The position numbers and the translations under genes are program-made. Shown here piece after piece: positions 16,755-26,600 of a DNA stretch of 64,000 nt. The stretch is taken from positions 124,001 through 188,000 of the forward strand of contig NZ_MUHD01000016.1 in assembly GCF_002217395.1 (NCBI RefSeq), given 5' to 3'. This DNA is from Flavobacterium plurextorum (GTDB lineage Bacteria; Bacteroidota; Bacteroidia; Flavobacteriales; Flavobacteriaceae). The notes below the pieces were generated by a model. That model was given only the letters and a program-made list of their open reading frames with translations. It had not been told where the DNA came from and searched no databases. The first letter of the stretch is position 1. Every line of letters begins with the position of its first letter.

Positions 16755-18587
16755 TTATTTATAATCGACAATTCTAGGCTTTGCAAGTTCAAAACTTTGA
16801 AGTCCATAATCACTAGTTTCAAATGTATTTGTTTTAAAAACATTGTCTCCTTGATTTGGAATACTTGGATAATAGGATAAGGAGAGCTGAAAAGAACTGA
16901 AAACCAAATAATCATTGCTTATTAATAACCCTAAAGTAATTTTAGAATAAGGCTTACTTCTTAACATTGCATTATCTGGACTTCCTAATACCGCTATCGA
17001 ATAATTAAAAAATGGATTTAAACGGAAACCTAAAATGGAATGCGGTGAATAGGTTTGAGTTTGAAGCGATAAAACAGCTTTGCTAGTTCCGTAAATTGCA
17101 CTATTAAAACCTGCTAAGCCATTTTGTTCATTTATATTTAGTTCATCGCCAATAATATTCTCTCGGTTTACACCAATAACAAGCTTAGGATTCACAAACT
17201 GTCTTAATTTCCAGTTTCCTATAGTAAACAGTTTAGTGAAGTAATTAGACTCCAATAAAAAAGCTGTTTCATAAGTTTTTGATTGATGAAAGAAAGTTCC
17301 GGCTTCAAAATTCATACTTAAAAACCCCAATCGGTAGTAGTTTCCAAATGAAAATTGTGCACCAACATAAGGTCTCCAAAAGGTATTTTTGTACTGATAT
17401 CCCAAAGTAATACCATAAATACGACCAATGGGAACATCCTCTGTTTGTCCATTTCTAAAAATATAACTGTCTTTTATAAATTTACGTCTATTCAATCCAA
17501 CACCAGTTAAAAGCAGTTTTTGATCTGAATAAAAATTTGTTGGATCATAAACTTCTGAAGGTGTCTCGGTAAAATCAACATTTAAAAAACGTGCTGCTAC
17601 GATTAAATTTGTTATTGCTTTATTATCATCTTCAAAAACTTTCGTGGCGTGACCACCCCATAAATCTTGAAAATTATATTTAAAAGGCTGATAAGTATAA
17701 GTTAAATCAGGAGCTTGCAGTGTATCTTTCCTGAAGTTCTGCCCAATATAAACACCGCCTGCCCATTTAGTTAAAGGAGAATAGAAATCACGTTCAATAT
17801 CGATCGATTTACTGTAATTGTTATCGAGATCCATGTTGTAATGCAAGGCAGCTCCAATATAAGTGTTCTTAATATTAGGAATCGTGTAGGTGGCATCATT
17901 ACCATTTCGGCCGTCATCAAAACGGTTAGTGTAACGATATTCTAATTGCTGACCGGAACCAAAAAAATCCTTTTCTTTAAAACCTATCGACATTTGATTA
18001 CTTGATACTGAAAATCTTGGTATGGTACTCCACGAATCCAAAACCCTAATGGTAACATCAACAGAATCTGCTGCCATTCCAACTACCTTATTCGAAATTC
18101 TAACGGCAGTAACATATCTCTGAGATCGTATTAAACGCTCTGTTTCTTGTACTTTATAGCTGTCATAAACCGTGTTTTTTCTAATTAGCAGCAGGTTTTT
18201 TATGGCAATTTTCTTTGTTTTTAAATGAAGTCGATTTCCTGTTCGTTCTCCCCAGTTTTTTGGCATCACCGTAGAATCAACCACAGAATGTCCAAAGGGA
18301 TCTAAAGTAATGATGTTGATTTTTCGAATAATTTTACCATCAAAATTTGTGGTATCATTAGAAACATGAATTTCGTCTTTTTTTCTAGGTTTCTTCGCTC
18401 TGAATATAAGCTTATGTAAGGTTTTGGTGAATTTGTTCTTCTTAGAATAATTTCGAATCCGATTGTATATTTCGGTACTGTCTTTTCTAGTTTTCCTTTT
18501 ATCTTTTAAAGTATCTGACTGAGCATAAATGCTTTGTAAACTAAAGCACAACAAAATAAAAACTATTATCTTTTTATTTAGCAACAT
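16755..18587 (-). CDS. Omp85-like outer membrane protein with a POTRA-like region
   Basis: This 610-aa protein has a signal peptide (IVFILLCFSLQSIYAQ). Residues ~85-190 look like one POTRA-type module (KINIITLDPFG...ETERLIRSQRYVTAVRI...VDVTIRVLDSW). The remainder is alternating short polar/hydrophobic strands typical of a beta-barrel, opening with IGFKEKDFFGSGQQL, a segment shared by many BamA/TamA-like barrels. It probably sits in the outer membrane; cargo or substrate is unknown. The gene appears monocistronic. Confidence 0.68.
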   Translation of the reverse strand: MLLNKKIIVFILLCFSLQSIYAQSDTLKDKRKTRKDSTEIYNRIRNYSKKNKFTKTLHKLIFRAKKPRKKDEIHVSNDTTNFDGKIIRKINIITLDPFGHSVVDSTVMPKNWGERTGNRLHLKTKKIAIKNLLLIRKNTVYDSYKVQETERLIRSQRYVTAVRISNKVVGMAADSVDVTIRVLDSWSTIPRFSVSSNQMSIGFKEKDFFGSGQQLEYRYTNRFDDGRNGNDATYTIPNIKNTYIGAALHYNMDLDNNYSKSIDIERDFYSPLTKWAGGVYIGQNFRKDTLQAPDLTYTYQPFKYNFQDLWGGHATKVFEDDNKAITNLIVAARFLNVDFTETPSEVYDPTNFYSDQKLLLTGVGLNRRKFIKDSYIFRNGQTEDVPIGRIYGITLGYQYKNTFWRPYVGAQFSFGNYYRLGFLSMNFEAGTFFHQSKTYETAFLLESNYFTKLFTIGNWKLRQFVNPKLVIGVNRENIIGDELNINEQNGLAGFNSAIYGTSKAVLSLQTQTYSPHSILGFRLNPFFNYSIAVLGSPDNAMLRSKPYSKITLGLLISNDYLVFSSFQLSLSYYPSIPNQGDNVFKTNTFETSDYGLQSFELAKPRIVDYK

Positions 18588-18674
18588 TCAGGTATTTTTA
18601 AACTTTCTTTTTTACTGATTTTTATATGAATATAAGATAAATAACACGAACATTTTTAAAATTGACAGCTTATT

Positions 18675-19775
18675 TTAATTGACAGCTTTTGTTTTTCGAA
18701 CTCTCCATGTAAATTTTTTAGGCATATGATTGCCCATAACATATCCCCAAGGTTCTAAGGATTCTATACGATCGAAGATAATTTTTAAAATTGCCAGAAG
18801 CGGAATTGCTAAAAACATTCCAGAAATTCCAGCCGCTGTACCGCCAATAATAATTCCAATAATAGAAACAAAAGCATTTATTTCAACTTTTGAATTAATT
18901 ATTAAAGGCACGAGCAAATTGTTATCAATCAATTGAACAATTAAGTTTACGATCAAAATTCCAACAACTAAGGATATTTCGGCAGACCCGGTTAAAGAGG
19001 CAAGAATCGAAATTAAACCCGCAATTGCAATTCCGATGTAAGGAATCAGGTTTAAAATACCTGTTATTAATCCTAAAAGAATGAAATATTTTACACCAAT
19101 AATCCAAAGTCCTAAACTGGTAAGCACCGAAACTACAATCATTTCAAGAATCAGACTTACAATATAATTATTGATTGAAACTTTTATCTGCGTAAGAATA
19201 TCTTTTAATGCAGCGTGATTTTCTTTGCTGATTAATTTGGCTAAAAAAAGTATAAAATGATCTTTGTATAAGAGAAATAGAAACGTGTAAATTGGAATAA
19301 TAGTGCAGTCTACTAATAGATCACTTATAGAAATTATAGCTGATCCTAAAGTAGCATTTCCGTTTTTAACCGAATCTTTGGTTACGTTATCTAAATACTT
19401 TTTCTGCTCGCCAATACTTACATGAAAGTTCTCTTTTATAAACTTATGAATTTCAATTAGAAAAGAGTTAGCATTCTTTTTAATCGTATCAAAGTCATTT
19501 GCCATATTCGTAACTTGATAGGAAATAAAGACCAAAATTCCGACTATAAACAATAGAAATATTAAAACACAAACTATAGCAGCAAAATGCCTCGGAAACT
19601 TCAATTTAGTATTTAATAGTGTAAATATAGGAAGCAGTAAAACAGCAAATAAAAATGCCATGAATACTGGTGTAAGAATATCTTTTCCGATGCAAAAAAT
19701 ATAAGCAAGTGCAATTAGACTTACTAATATACAAGAGAGTTTTGCGTAGAATGGCAGTTTTATTGTTTGAATCAT
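18675..19775 (-). CDS. AI-2E family (PerM-like) transporter
   Basis: This 366-aa integral membrane protein has about eight spans, the amphipathic middle region around residues 85-160, and the hallmark C-terminal run GLITGILNLIPYIG...VQLIDNNLLVPLI...GGTAAGISGMFLAIPLLAILK. The family includes permeases implicated in efflux of small molecules or Na+/H+ exchange, so the AI-2 name should not be taken as function. It lies downstream of an mscS-like gene in the same direction, 110 bases away. Confidence 0.92.
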   Translation of the reverse strand: MIQTIKLPFYAKLSCILVSLIALAYIFCIGKDILTPVFMAFLFAVLLLPIFTLLNTKLKFPRHFAAIVCVLIFLLFIVGILVFISYQVTNMANDFDTIKKNANSFLIEIHKFIKENFHVSIGEQKKYLDNVTKDSVKNGNATLGSAIISISDLLVDCTIIPIYTFLFLLYKDHFILFLAKLISKENHAALKDILTQIKVSINNYIVSLILEMIVVSVLTSLGLWIIGVKYFILLGLITGILNLIPYIGIAIAGLISILASLTGSAEISLVVGILIVNLIVQLIDNNLLVPLIINSKVEINAFVSIIGIIIGGTAAGISGMFLAIPLLAILKIIFDRIESLEPWGYVMGNHMPKKFTWRVRKTKAVN

Positions 19776-19885
19776 TTGGAGAGATTTTATAGTGACGCGT
19801 TAATAAGTTAAACAAATATTGCGATTTATTTAACGTTTTGCGTTCCAGCTTTTTAGTTAAGCCTTATAAAATTCCCATTCAAATT

Positions 19886-20416
19886 TTAGTCAAAAAATTC
19901 CTTTTCTTCGTAATGAGTTGGCATAATCGAAATACCTTTTTGAAGAAGAAGGTTGTTAGGAAAAATGATTTTTTCCCCTTCTTTAGTCTTTAGATTCACG
20001 TGAAAAGCGCTGATATCCTCGATTTCAGCTTCAATAGGAAAATCTTTATCGTGTATTTTTATAGTATCTCCAATTCGGAATGGAAATGAAAAAAATAAAA
20101 TCATTCCAGAAGTAATGTTGCTTAGAATAGACCATTGCGCAAAAAAAGCAACTCCAATTACTGTTGCAATAGACGAAACTGTAAAAAGTATATCTTTTGT
20201 TTCAACACCCCAAATTACTATTAAACTTATAGCAACAAGTATATTCATTAGTATGTGAGTATATTTAATTGCCAAGTTTGTTCTGTGCTCTAATAACTGA
20301 CTGCTGCTGGCAAAACGACGAATTAATTTTGCCACAATAACACGCATTGCAATTAATATCAAAAGAACAATTGCGGTAGCAATAATTTCCTGGCTATACT
20401 CTTTGAAAGAAAACAT
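19886..20416 (-). CDS. Small MscS-type mechanosensitive channel
   Basis: This 176-aa protein has three hydrophobic spans in the first 105 residues and the MscS core: TVSSIATVIGVAFFAQWSILSNITSG, then the beta domain FRIGDTIKIHDKDFPIEAEIEDI and IIFPNNLLLQKGI. MscS channels open under membrane tension to release solutes. The C-terminal vestibule domain of full-length MscS is missing, making this a minimal form. It starts 10 bases after maf and is likely in the same operon. Confidence 0.9.
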   Translation of the reverse strand: MFSFKEYSQEIIATAIVLLILIAMRVIVAKLIRRFASSSQLLEHRTNLAIKYTHILMNILVAISLIVIWGVETKDILFTVSSIATVIGVAFFAQWSILSNITSGMILFFSFPFRIGDTIKIHDKDFPIEAEIEDISAFHVNLKTKEGEKIIFPNNLLLQKGISIMPTHYEEKEFFD

Positions 20417-20426
20417 ATCTAAATTT

Positions 20427-21011
20427 TTACACTAAAGTACTCAAATATTCATAAACTTTAGCTGTTGGAAGTCCCATAACATTTGTATAAGAACCTTCGA
20501 CTTTTGCAACTGCCATAAAACCAAACCATTCCTGAATTCCGTAAGCACCCGCTTTATCATAAGGTTTATAGTTTTCTATATAATATAGAATAGCTTCGTC
20601 TGATAAATCTACAAAAGTTACTTTTGTAACATCGTTAATAAGAGTAGAAGAGGAGTTCGTTTTAAAACAAACCGATGTAAATACTTCATGCGTTGCATTC
20701 GACATTGATTTTATCATTTGAAAAGCATCTTCAGCATTCTTTGGCTTTCCTAATGCTTTATTGTTATGCCAAACAATAGTGTCGCTTGTTACCAAGATCT
20801 CATTATCGTTTAATTCTCCATCAAAAGCATCTGCCTTTAATTGTGCCAGATAATCAGTAATTTCAACTGCTTTCAGCTCTGGCGGATAGATTTCTTCAAT
20901 TTCTTTTAAACGAATTTCAAAATCAAGATCTAAATCTTTAAAAAACTGCTGTCTGCGAGGCGATCCCGAGGCAAGAATTAAACTATATTTTTTAAGCTTT
21001 TCTTTAAGCAT
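20427..21011 (-). CDS. maf: Maf-family nucleoside triphosphate pyrophosphatase
   Basis: This 194-aa protein contains the Maf signature LASGSPRRQQF (residues 13-23), a TSDTIVWH segment and KAGAYGIQEWFG. Maf proteins hydrolyse modified or canonical nucleotides (dTTP, UTP or m5UTP) to monophosphates and help keep precursor pools clean. The length is usual. It overlaps the prenyltransferase gene by 8 bases, so they are translationally coupled. Confidence 0.95.
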   Translation of the reverse strand: MLKEKLKKYSLILASGSPRRQQFFKDLDLDFEIRLKEIEEIYPPELKAVEITDYLAQLKADAFDGELNDNEILVTSDTIVWHNNKALGKPKNAEDAFQMIKSMSNATHEVFTSVCFKTNSSSTLINDVTKVTFVDLSDEAILYYIENYKPYDKAGAYGIQEWFGFMAVAKVEGSYTNVMGLPTAKVYEYLSTLV

Positions 21012-21930
21012 TGTATTTGATATTTAAACTAATGATGAGAATAGATAAAATTCCGAAGAATAAAATCAATTTTAAAACGGTACTTAAATGCTGAAAATCC
21101 TTTTTTGATTTGGCGCCGAATACTTTTACAATAAAATAAAGTAAAGGTGCTAAAACAAAAAGAAATGCATAAATCGTAACAATATAAAGATGGTTTTGAA
21201 CGAAATAAGTATTGATATAAAGTAACGATAAAACAAAGGGAATTATAGCACAGCCTAACGCAATTTTAGCCGCTCTGCTAATTCCAATTGCAATTGGTAA
21301 AGTATTCATTCCTTGATTATAATCACCATTTACATCTTCAATATCTTTAACTATTTCACGGACAAAATTAATCATGAAAGCAAATAGGGCATAGTCTATT
21401 AAAATCGAAAATAAACTGGCCATTTGTGCTTGATTCTCTGAATTTATAACAGGAAAAAGATCAAAGATTCCAATAATAAGAACGCTTATAGAAAGAAGTG
21501 CAGCAACAACAAAATTCCCCAAAATCATAATCTGTTTTAGTGTTGTTGCATAAAAGTAGAGCAGTGCAGCAATTAAAATAAAAAGTGATGCAAAACTAGG
21601 ACGCAGAATAATATTTGACAACAGAAAACCTATAGCAACACCGCTGATATTAAGTCCGATATAAATATTGTATGCTGCAGTTTCAGTAATTCCTTTTCCA
21701 ATAACCACATCATCGGGTTTGTTTATCGAATCTGTTGCAACATCATAAATGTTGTTTATTACATAACCCGCTGCCGCTAACAAAACGGTACTTAAAATCA
21801 AAAGTCCGTATTGCCAGTCTGATAAAGCCAAGGGAATATCCTGTTGTTTTAAAAAAGCATAACGAAATAAAACCTGCATAAAAGCAAGCATTAGTAGATT
21901 TTTATATCGAATGAGTTTTAGGTATTTCAT
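21004..21930 (-). CDS. UbiA-family prenyltransferase
   Basis: This 308-aa protein has eight or nine membrane spans. The first Asp-rich motif NNIYDVATDSINKPDD (near residues 60-75) and a second one, REIVKDIEDVNGDYNQG (~190), are those of UbiA enzymes, which join a prenyl chain to an aromatic or glycerol-phosphate acceptor in the membrane. Flavobacterial members of this type are often labelled geranylgeranylglycerol-phosphate geranylgeranyltransferase; the real acceptor is not evident here. menA is elsewhere (41051), so this is probably not the menaquinone enzyme. Confidence 0.85.
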   Translation of the reverse strand: MKYLKLIRYKNLLMLAFMQVLFRYAFLKQQDIPLALSDWQYGLLILSTVLLAAAGYVINNIYDVATDSINKPDDVVIGKGITETAAYNIYIGLNISGVAIGFLLSNIILRPSFASLFILIAALLYFYATTLKQIMILGNFVVAALLSISVLIIGIFDLFPVINSENQAQMASLFSILIDYALFAFMINFVREIVKDIEDVNGDYNQGMNTLPIAIGISRAAKIALGCAIIPFVLSLLYINTYFVQNHLYIVTIYAFLFVLAPLLYFIVKVFGAKSKKDFQHLSTVLKLILFFGILSILIISLNIKYNA

Positions 21931-21940
21931 TTTTTCTTCT

Positions 21941-22024
21941 AAGGTTCAAAGAGGCAAAGATACAGAGTGACAAAGGTCTTTTCTTATGTTTTCTTTGTCA
22001 AAGCTTTGAACTTTGACAAAGAAA
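21941..22024. repeat. Dispersed GGTTCAAAGAGGCAAAGAT-type repeat with 14-bp inverted repeat
   Basis: The spacer begins AAGGTTCAAAGAGGCAAAGA and ends in a perfect inverted repeat: TTTCTTTGTCAAAG (21990-22003) and CTTTGACAAAGAAA (22011-22024). Related sequence occurs at 31908-31955 and 47305-47375, so this is a dispersed intergenic element. Confidence 0.65.
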
Positions 22025-22068
22025 TATATTGATTACTCTAAAGTCAGAAATCTTAAATCTAAAATCTC

Positions 22069-22596
22069 TTAATCGTGCTTTCCGTTAAAATGCTCCATCC
22101 ATTTACCTTGCACTTTCATAACTTGCTCAATAACATCGCGCGCAGCACCTTTTCCGCCTTTTACATGAGAAATGTAACGACAAATACTTTTGATTTCTGG
22201 GCTTGCATCTTGCGGACAAGCAGGTAAGCCAACCAATTTCATTACATGATAATCCGGAATATCATCTCCCATATACAAAACCTGTTCAGGTTTAATGTTG
22301 TAAGTATCTGTATATTCCTTAAAAGTTTGAACCTTATCTGGAGTTCCTAAATGTATATCTGTAATACCTAAATTACGAAGTCTTACTCGAACGCCTTCAT
22401 TGCTTCCGCCAGAAATAATACAAACATTATAACCGCTTTCTACAGCTGCTTTCATCGCATAACCATCACGAATATTCATTGTGCGAAGAATTTCTCCTTC
22501 AGTGGTTACAAAAACGGAACTGTCTGTAAGTACGCCATCAACATCAAAAATAAATGTTGTAATGTCGTTCATCATCTCTTTATAACTTTTAGCCAT
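22069..22596 (-). CDS. kdsC: KdsC-like HAD phosphatase (3-deoxy-D-manno-octulosonate 8-phosphate phosphatase)
   Basis: This 175-aa protein is a small HAD-superfamily phosphatase: FDVDGVLTDSS with nucleophile Asp18 and Asp20, IRDGYAMKAA, the IISGG motif and YMGDDIPDYHVM. This matches KdsC, which removes phosphate from KDO-8-P during lipopolysaccharide inner-core synthesis. The length and lack of a cap domain fit the tetrameric KdsC class. It overlaps the DUF2520 gene by 8 bases. Related sugar phosphatases share the fold, so specificity is slightly uncertain. Confidence 0.85.
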   Translation of the reverse strand: MAKSYKEMMNDITTFIFDVDGVLTDSSVFVTTEGEILRTMNIRDGYAMKAAVESGYNVCIISGGSNEGVRVRLRNLGITDIHLGTPDKVQTFKEYTDTYNIKPEQVLYMGDDIPDYHVMKLVGLPACPQDASPEIKSICRYISHVKGGKGAARDVIEQVMKVQGKWMEHFNGKHD

Positions 22597-23341
22597 TATT
22601 CTCTATAGATTGTGTTAGTATTTTATAAATATTCTTTTGATTTTCATCTGTTATAAACTCCAAATGCGCATTTGTAGTAACTAAATCACGACGTTTTGCT
22701 GGACCAGTTTGTGCATCGATTGGATCTAGAGTTTTAATTTTATCCGCGGTTTCCTGAATTAAAGGTTTCAAAACTTCAAACGGAACTTGATGTTCATCAC
22801 AAATTTCTTTTCCGAGCTGGTAGAGATGATTCGTAAAATTATTAACGAAAACAGCCGCGACATGCAGCGCCTTTCGCTGTTCTGAACTAATTGCAAAAAC
22901 AGCTTTTGAAATACATTTTGCAGTAGTTTCTAATATCGCGTAATCTTCCTGATTTTCAGATTCTAAACAAATCGGAATTATAGAAAAATCGACCTCTTTA
23001 CTTTTAGAAAAAGTCTGCAGCGGATAAAAAACACCTTTTCTGTTTTTTGAATCTAAAATATCAATTGAAGTAGTGCCGGAAGTATGAACAACTAATTGAT
23101 TCTTAAAAGGTAATTGCATTGAAACTTCAGCAATAGCATTATCTGAAACTGAAATAATACATAAATCTGTTTCTTTTAAAGCTGCATAATCTGTTACAAT
23201 TTTATCTAAATCAATAATAGAATTTAAAGCTTCTTTTTTTCTGGAAAATACCTGTACAATTTCAACAAGATTACTTGCCGAGAAAGCTTTTATTAAATGT
23301 TGAGCGACATTTCCAGAACCAATTATTGTTATTCGAATCAT
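22589..23341 (-). CDS. Rossmann-like, DUF2520 domain protein
   Basis: This 250-aa protein has an N-terminal NAD(P)-binding Rossmann fold (ITIIGSGNVAQHLIKAF) and a C-terminal all-helical DUF2520 domain (residues ~125-245), resembling small oxidoreductases of the 6-phosphogluconate dehydrogenase type. The substrate is unknown. It is the first gene of the run that continues into kdsC with an 8-base overlap. Confidence 0.88.
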   Translation of the reverse strand: MIRITIIGSGNVAQHLIKAFSASNLVEIVQVFSRKKEALNSIIDLDKIVTDYAALKETDLCIISVSDNAIAEVSMQLPFKNQLVVHTSGTTSIDILDSKNRKGVFYPLQTFSKSKEVDFSIIPICLESENQEDYAILETTAKCISKAVFAISSEQRKALHVAAVFVNNFTNHLYQLGKEICDEHQVPFEVLKPLIQETADKIKTLDPIDAQTGPAKRRDLVTTNAHLEFITDENQKNIYKILTQSIENNG

Positions 23342-23389
23342 ATCGCAAAATTAGTATTATTTTTTTTAAACTTAATTCACCTGACAAAG

Positions 23390-23489
23390 TTTTGCCACAG
23401 ATTATGCTGAATAGAATGATTTTCGAACATTTCTATTTTTAACAATAGAAACCAAATAATCTTTTTAAATCGCTTAATCTGTGGCAAAA
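23390..23489. repeat. 15-bp inverted repeat enclosing a smaller hairpin
   Basis: TTTTGCCACAGATTA (23390-23404) is matched exactly in inverted form at 23475-23489. A second 8-bp hairpin (23430-23437 with 23444-23451) lies inside. The element fills the spacer between divergent genes and looks like a small non-coding mobile or structural repeat. Confidence 0.65.
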
Positions 23490-23619
23490 AAGTTTCAAAT
23501 AATATGCAGTTACCGTTTTGTAAAACTAAGCGTACATTTTTGTCAATATGATTAAATTTAGCGCTCTTTATTTGGTTTTTATTAACAAAATAGCCCTGCT
23601 GCTAATCAACATTTTTAAG

Positions 23620-23627
23620 TACTTTTG
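23620..23627 (+). promoter_or_regulatory. -7 box for ccsBA
   Basis: TACTTTTG matches TAnnTTTG, 31 bases before the ATG at 23659. It supports that start over an upstream in-frame ATG at 23548, which would lie before the promoter. Confidence 0.5.
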
Positions 23628-23658
23628 TGGCACTTTTATACAATGTAATTCCTTAAAA

Positions 23659-26600
23659 ATGGATAAAAAAATATTCTCTTTTTTGTTTTCTACACGATTA
23701 ATGGCCGTTCTTTTTTTAGCATTTGCAATCGCAATGGGTATTGGAACTTTTATCGAAAGTAAGTATAATACCGATACTGCCAGAATTTTAATTTACAACA
23801 CATGGTGGTTTGAAGCTATAATGGCTGTTTTTGTGATTAATTTCTTCGGAAATATAAAACGTTATCAATTATTAAAGAAAGAAAAATGGGCTACTTTATT
23901 GCTTCATCTTGCTTTCATTTTTATCCTTTTAGGTGCTTTTATTACTCGATATATTAGTTATGAAGGAATGATGCCAATTCGTGAAGGCGCAGCTGAGAAT
24001 CAAATTTATTCGGACAAAACATTTATTACTGTTTTTGCTGATGGTGAATATAAAGGTGAAATGAAACGCAGGGTTTTCGATAAAAATCTTTTGTTATCTC
24101 CAGTAACCAATAACAATTTTACACTTTCTGGTAAGTTTGATGAAACTCCTTTTGAAGTAAGTTATGTAAACTACATCATGGGAGCTAAAGAAATGATAAA
24201 ACCAGATCCTAAAGGAACGCTTTATTTAAAGTTAGTTGAAGCTGGAGCGGGTGGACGTGAAGAGCATTTCTTGAAAGATGGTGAAGTACAAAATATTCAC
24301 AACGTATTATTTGCTTTAAACAAACCAACTGACGGTGCAATCAATATTAATACAACAGGTGAGCAATATACCATTCAAACTCCATTTGAAGGAGAGTTTA
24401 TGAGAATGGCCGATAAATTTAAGGGTACTGTAACTAAAGATAATGTACAGCCTTTAATGATGCGTTCTTTATATAGTATTGGCGACATTAGAATTGTGTT
24501 TCCAGATCCTGCAATTAAAGGTGTTGTTGATTATGAATCTAACAACGACTACAAAGCAAAATCTCATACAGATGCTTTAATTGTAAAAGTAAAAGCTGAA
24601 GGTGAAGAAAAAGAAGTAAGACTTTTAGGTTCTAAAGGAAGTGTAGGGGAGCCTCAAACCGTAAAAATTGGAAAAATTGAGTACAGTTTATTCTTCGGTA
24701 GTAAAGCTTACGTTTTACCTTTTAAAGTAAGATTGAACGATTTTATCGCTACGAAATACCCAGGAACAGAAAAAAGTTATTCCGCTTTTGAAAGTAAAGT
24801 AACAGTTTTAGATTCTACAGAAACTTTTGATGCTGATATTTATATGAATCACGTTTTAGATCATAAAGGATATCGTTTTTTCCAATCTTCATTTGATCCA
24901 GATGAAAAAGGAACTGTTTTATCTGTAAACCATGACTTTTGGGGAACTTCAATTACTTATTTTGGTTACTTTATGTTGTATATAGGATTAATGGCAATTA
25001 TGTTTACCAAACATTCTCGTTTTGCCGATTTGAAACGCAAATTAGAAGTTGTAAAAAAGAAAAAAGAAAAACTTATCACGATCTTAGTTTTAATGATTAG
25101 TTTGAGTGGTTTTGCTCAAGCACCTCATGTTCATACTCCAGGTGACAATCACAATCATAATCATACAGCAGATCCAAATGATCACGCAAATCACGTAACA
25201 GCTCCGCCAAGTAAAAAACAATTAGACTCTTTATTGTCTATTTACAAAGCTCCAGCAGCTCATGCGGCAAAATTTGGCCGTTTAATTATTCAAGATGCTG
25301 GAGGAAGAATGAAACCTGTTAATACTTTTTCATCTGAATTACTTAGAAAAGTAAGTCATGACGATACTTATAACGGAATGAATTCTGATCAGGTATTATT
25401 GTCTATGACACAATATGCACAAGTTTGGATTCAGGTTCCTATAATATATATCAAATCTGGAAATGACAGTATTCGTAAAATTATTGGAGTAGATAAAGAA
25501 GCCAAAGCGGTTGCATTTGTTAACTTTTTTGACGCAAACGGAAACTATAAACTTTCTCCATACTTAGATGCTGCTTACAAAGCGGCAAATCCAAATCAGT
25601 TCGAGAAAGATTTTATTGAAACAGATAAAAAAGTAAATTTAATGGAATCTGCTTTAAGCGGAAGTATTCTTAAAATTTTCCCAGTTCCTAATGATCCAAA
25701 CCATAAATGGGTTTCTTATTTAGAACGTGAAAACGCAGGTTTAAAGGGAATGGATTCTACTTATGTAAAGCAAATTTTACCACTTTATTTTAGCGCATTA
25801 AACAATGCTTCTATTTCTAAGAATTGGGATACTGCCGATCAATTAGTAGAAAGTCTTAATGGCTTTCAAAAGAAATTTGGCGCTAAAGTTCGTCCAAGCG
25901 AACAAAAAATTGATGCCGAAATTGCATACAATAAATATGATGTTTTTAAAGGATTGCCTTATTGGTACATCACAGTGGCAAGCTTTATGTTTATATTTAT
26001 TATTGTCAATATTTTCTTTGAAAAAAAATGGCTTCGTATTACAATAAATGCATTCCATATCATGGTTGGCTTGCTATTCGCACTTCATACATTAGGATTA
26101 ATAGCACGTTGGTATATTTCTGGTCACGCACCTTGGAGTAATGCTTACGAATCTATTGTATATGTAGCTTGGTCAACAATGTTCTTTGGTTTGGCTTTTG
26201 ACAGAAAATCGAAACTTACTGTTGCTTCTTCTGCATTTGTTACAGCTATGATTTTAATGGCGGCATATATGAACTGGATTGATCCAGAAATTGCAAACTT
26301 ACAACCAGTTCTTAACTCGTATTGGTTAATGATTCACGTTGCAGTCATTGTAGGTAGTTATGGTCCAACTGCATTAGGAATGATTTTAGGTTTTGTATCA
26401 TTAGTATTGATTTTCTTTACAACTGAGAAAAACAAAACTAAAATGGAATTAAACATTAAAGAAATAACTTATATCAACGAAATGGCATTGACTATTGGTT
26501 TGATTATGTTAACAATTGGTAACTTCCTTGGAGGACAATGGGCAAACGAAAGTTGGGGACGTTACTGGGGATGGGATCCAAAAGAAACTTGGGCTTTAAT

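Noticed and set aside
23548..23658. Longer ccsBA start at 23548
   Set aside because: The 37 extra residues give an odd second hydrophobic leader, and the -7 box at 23620 lies inside them; the ATG at 23659 is preferred.
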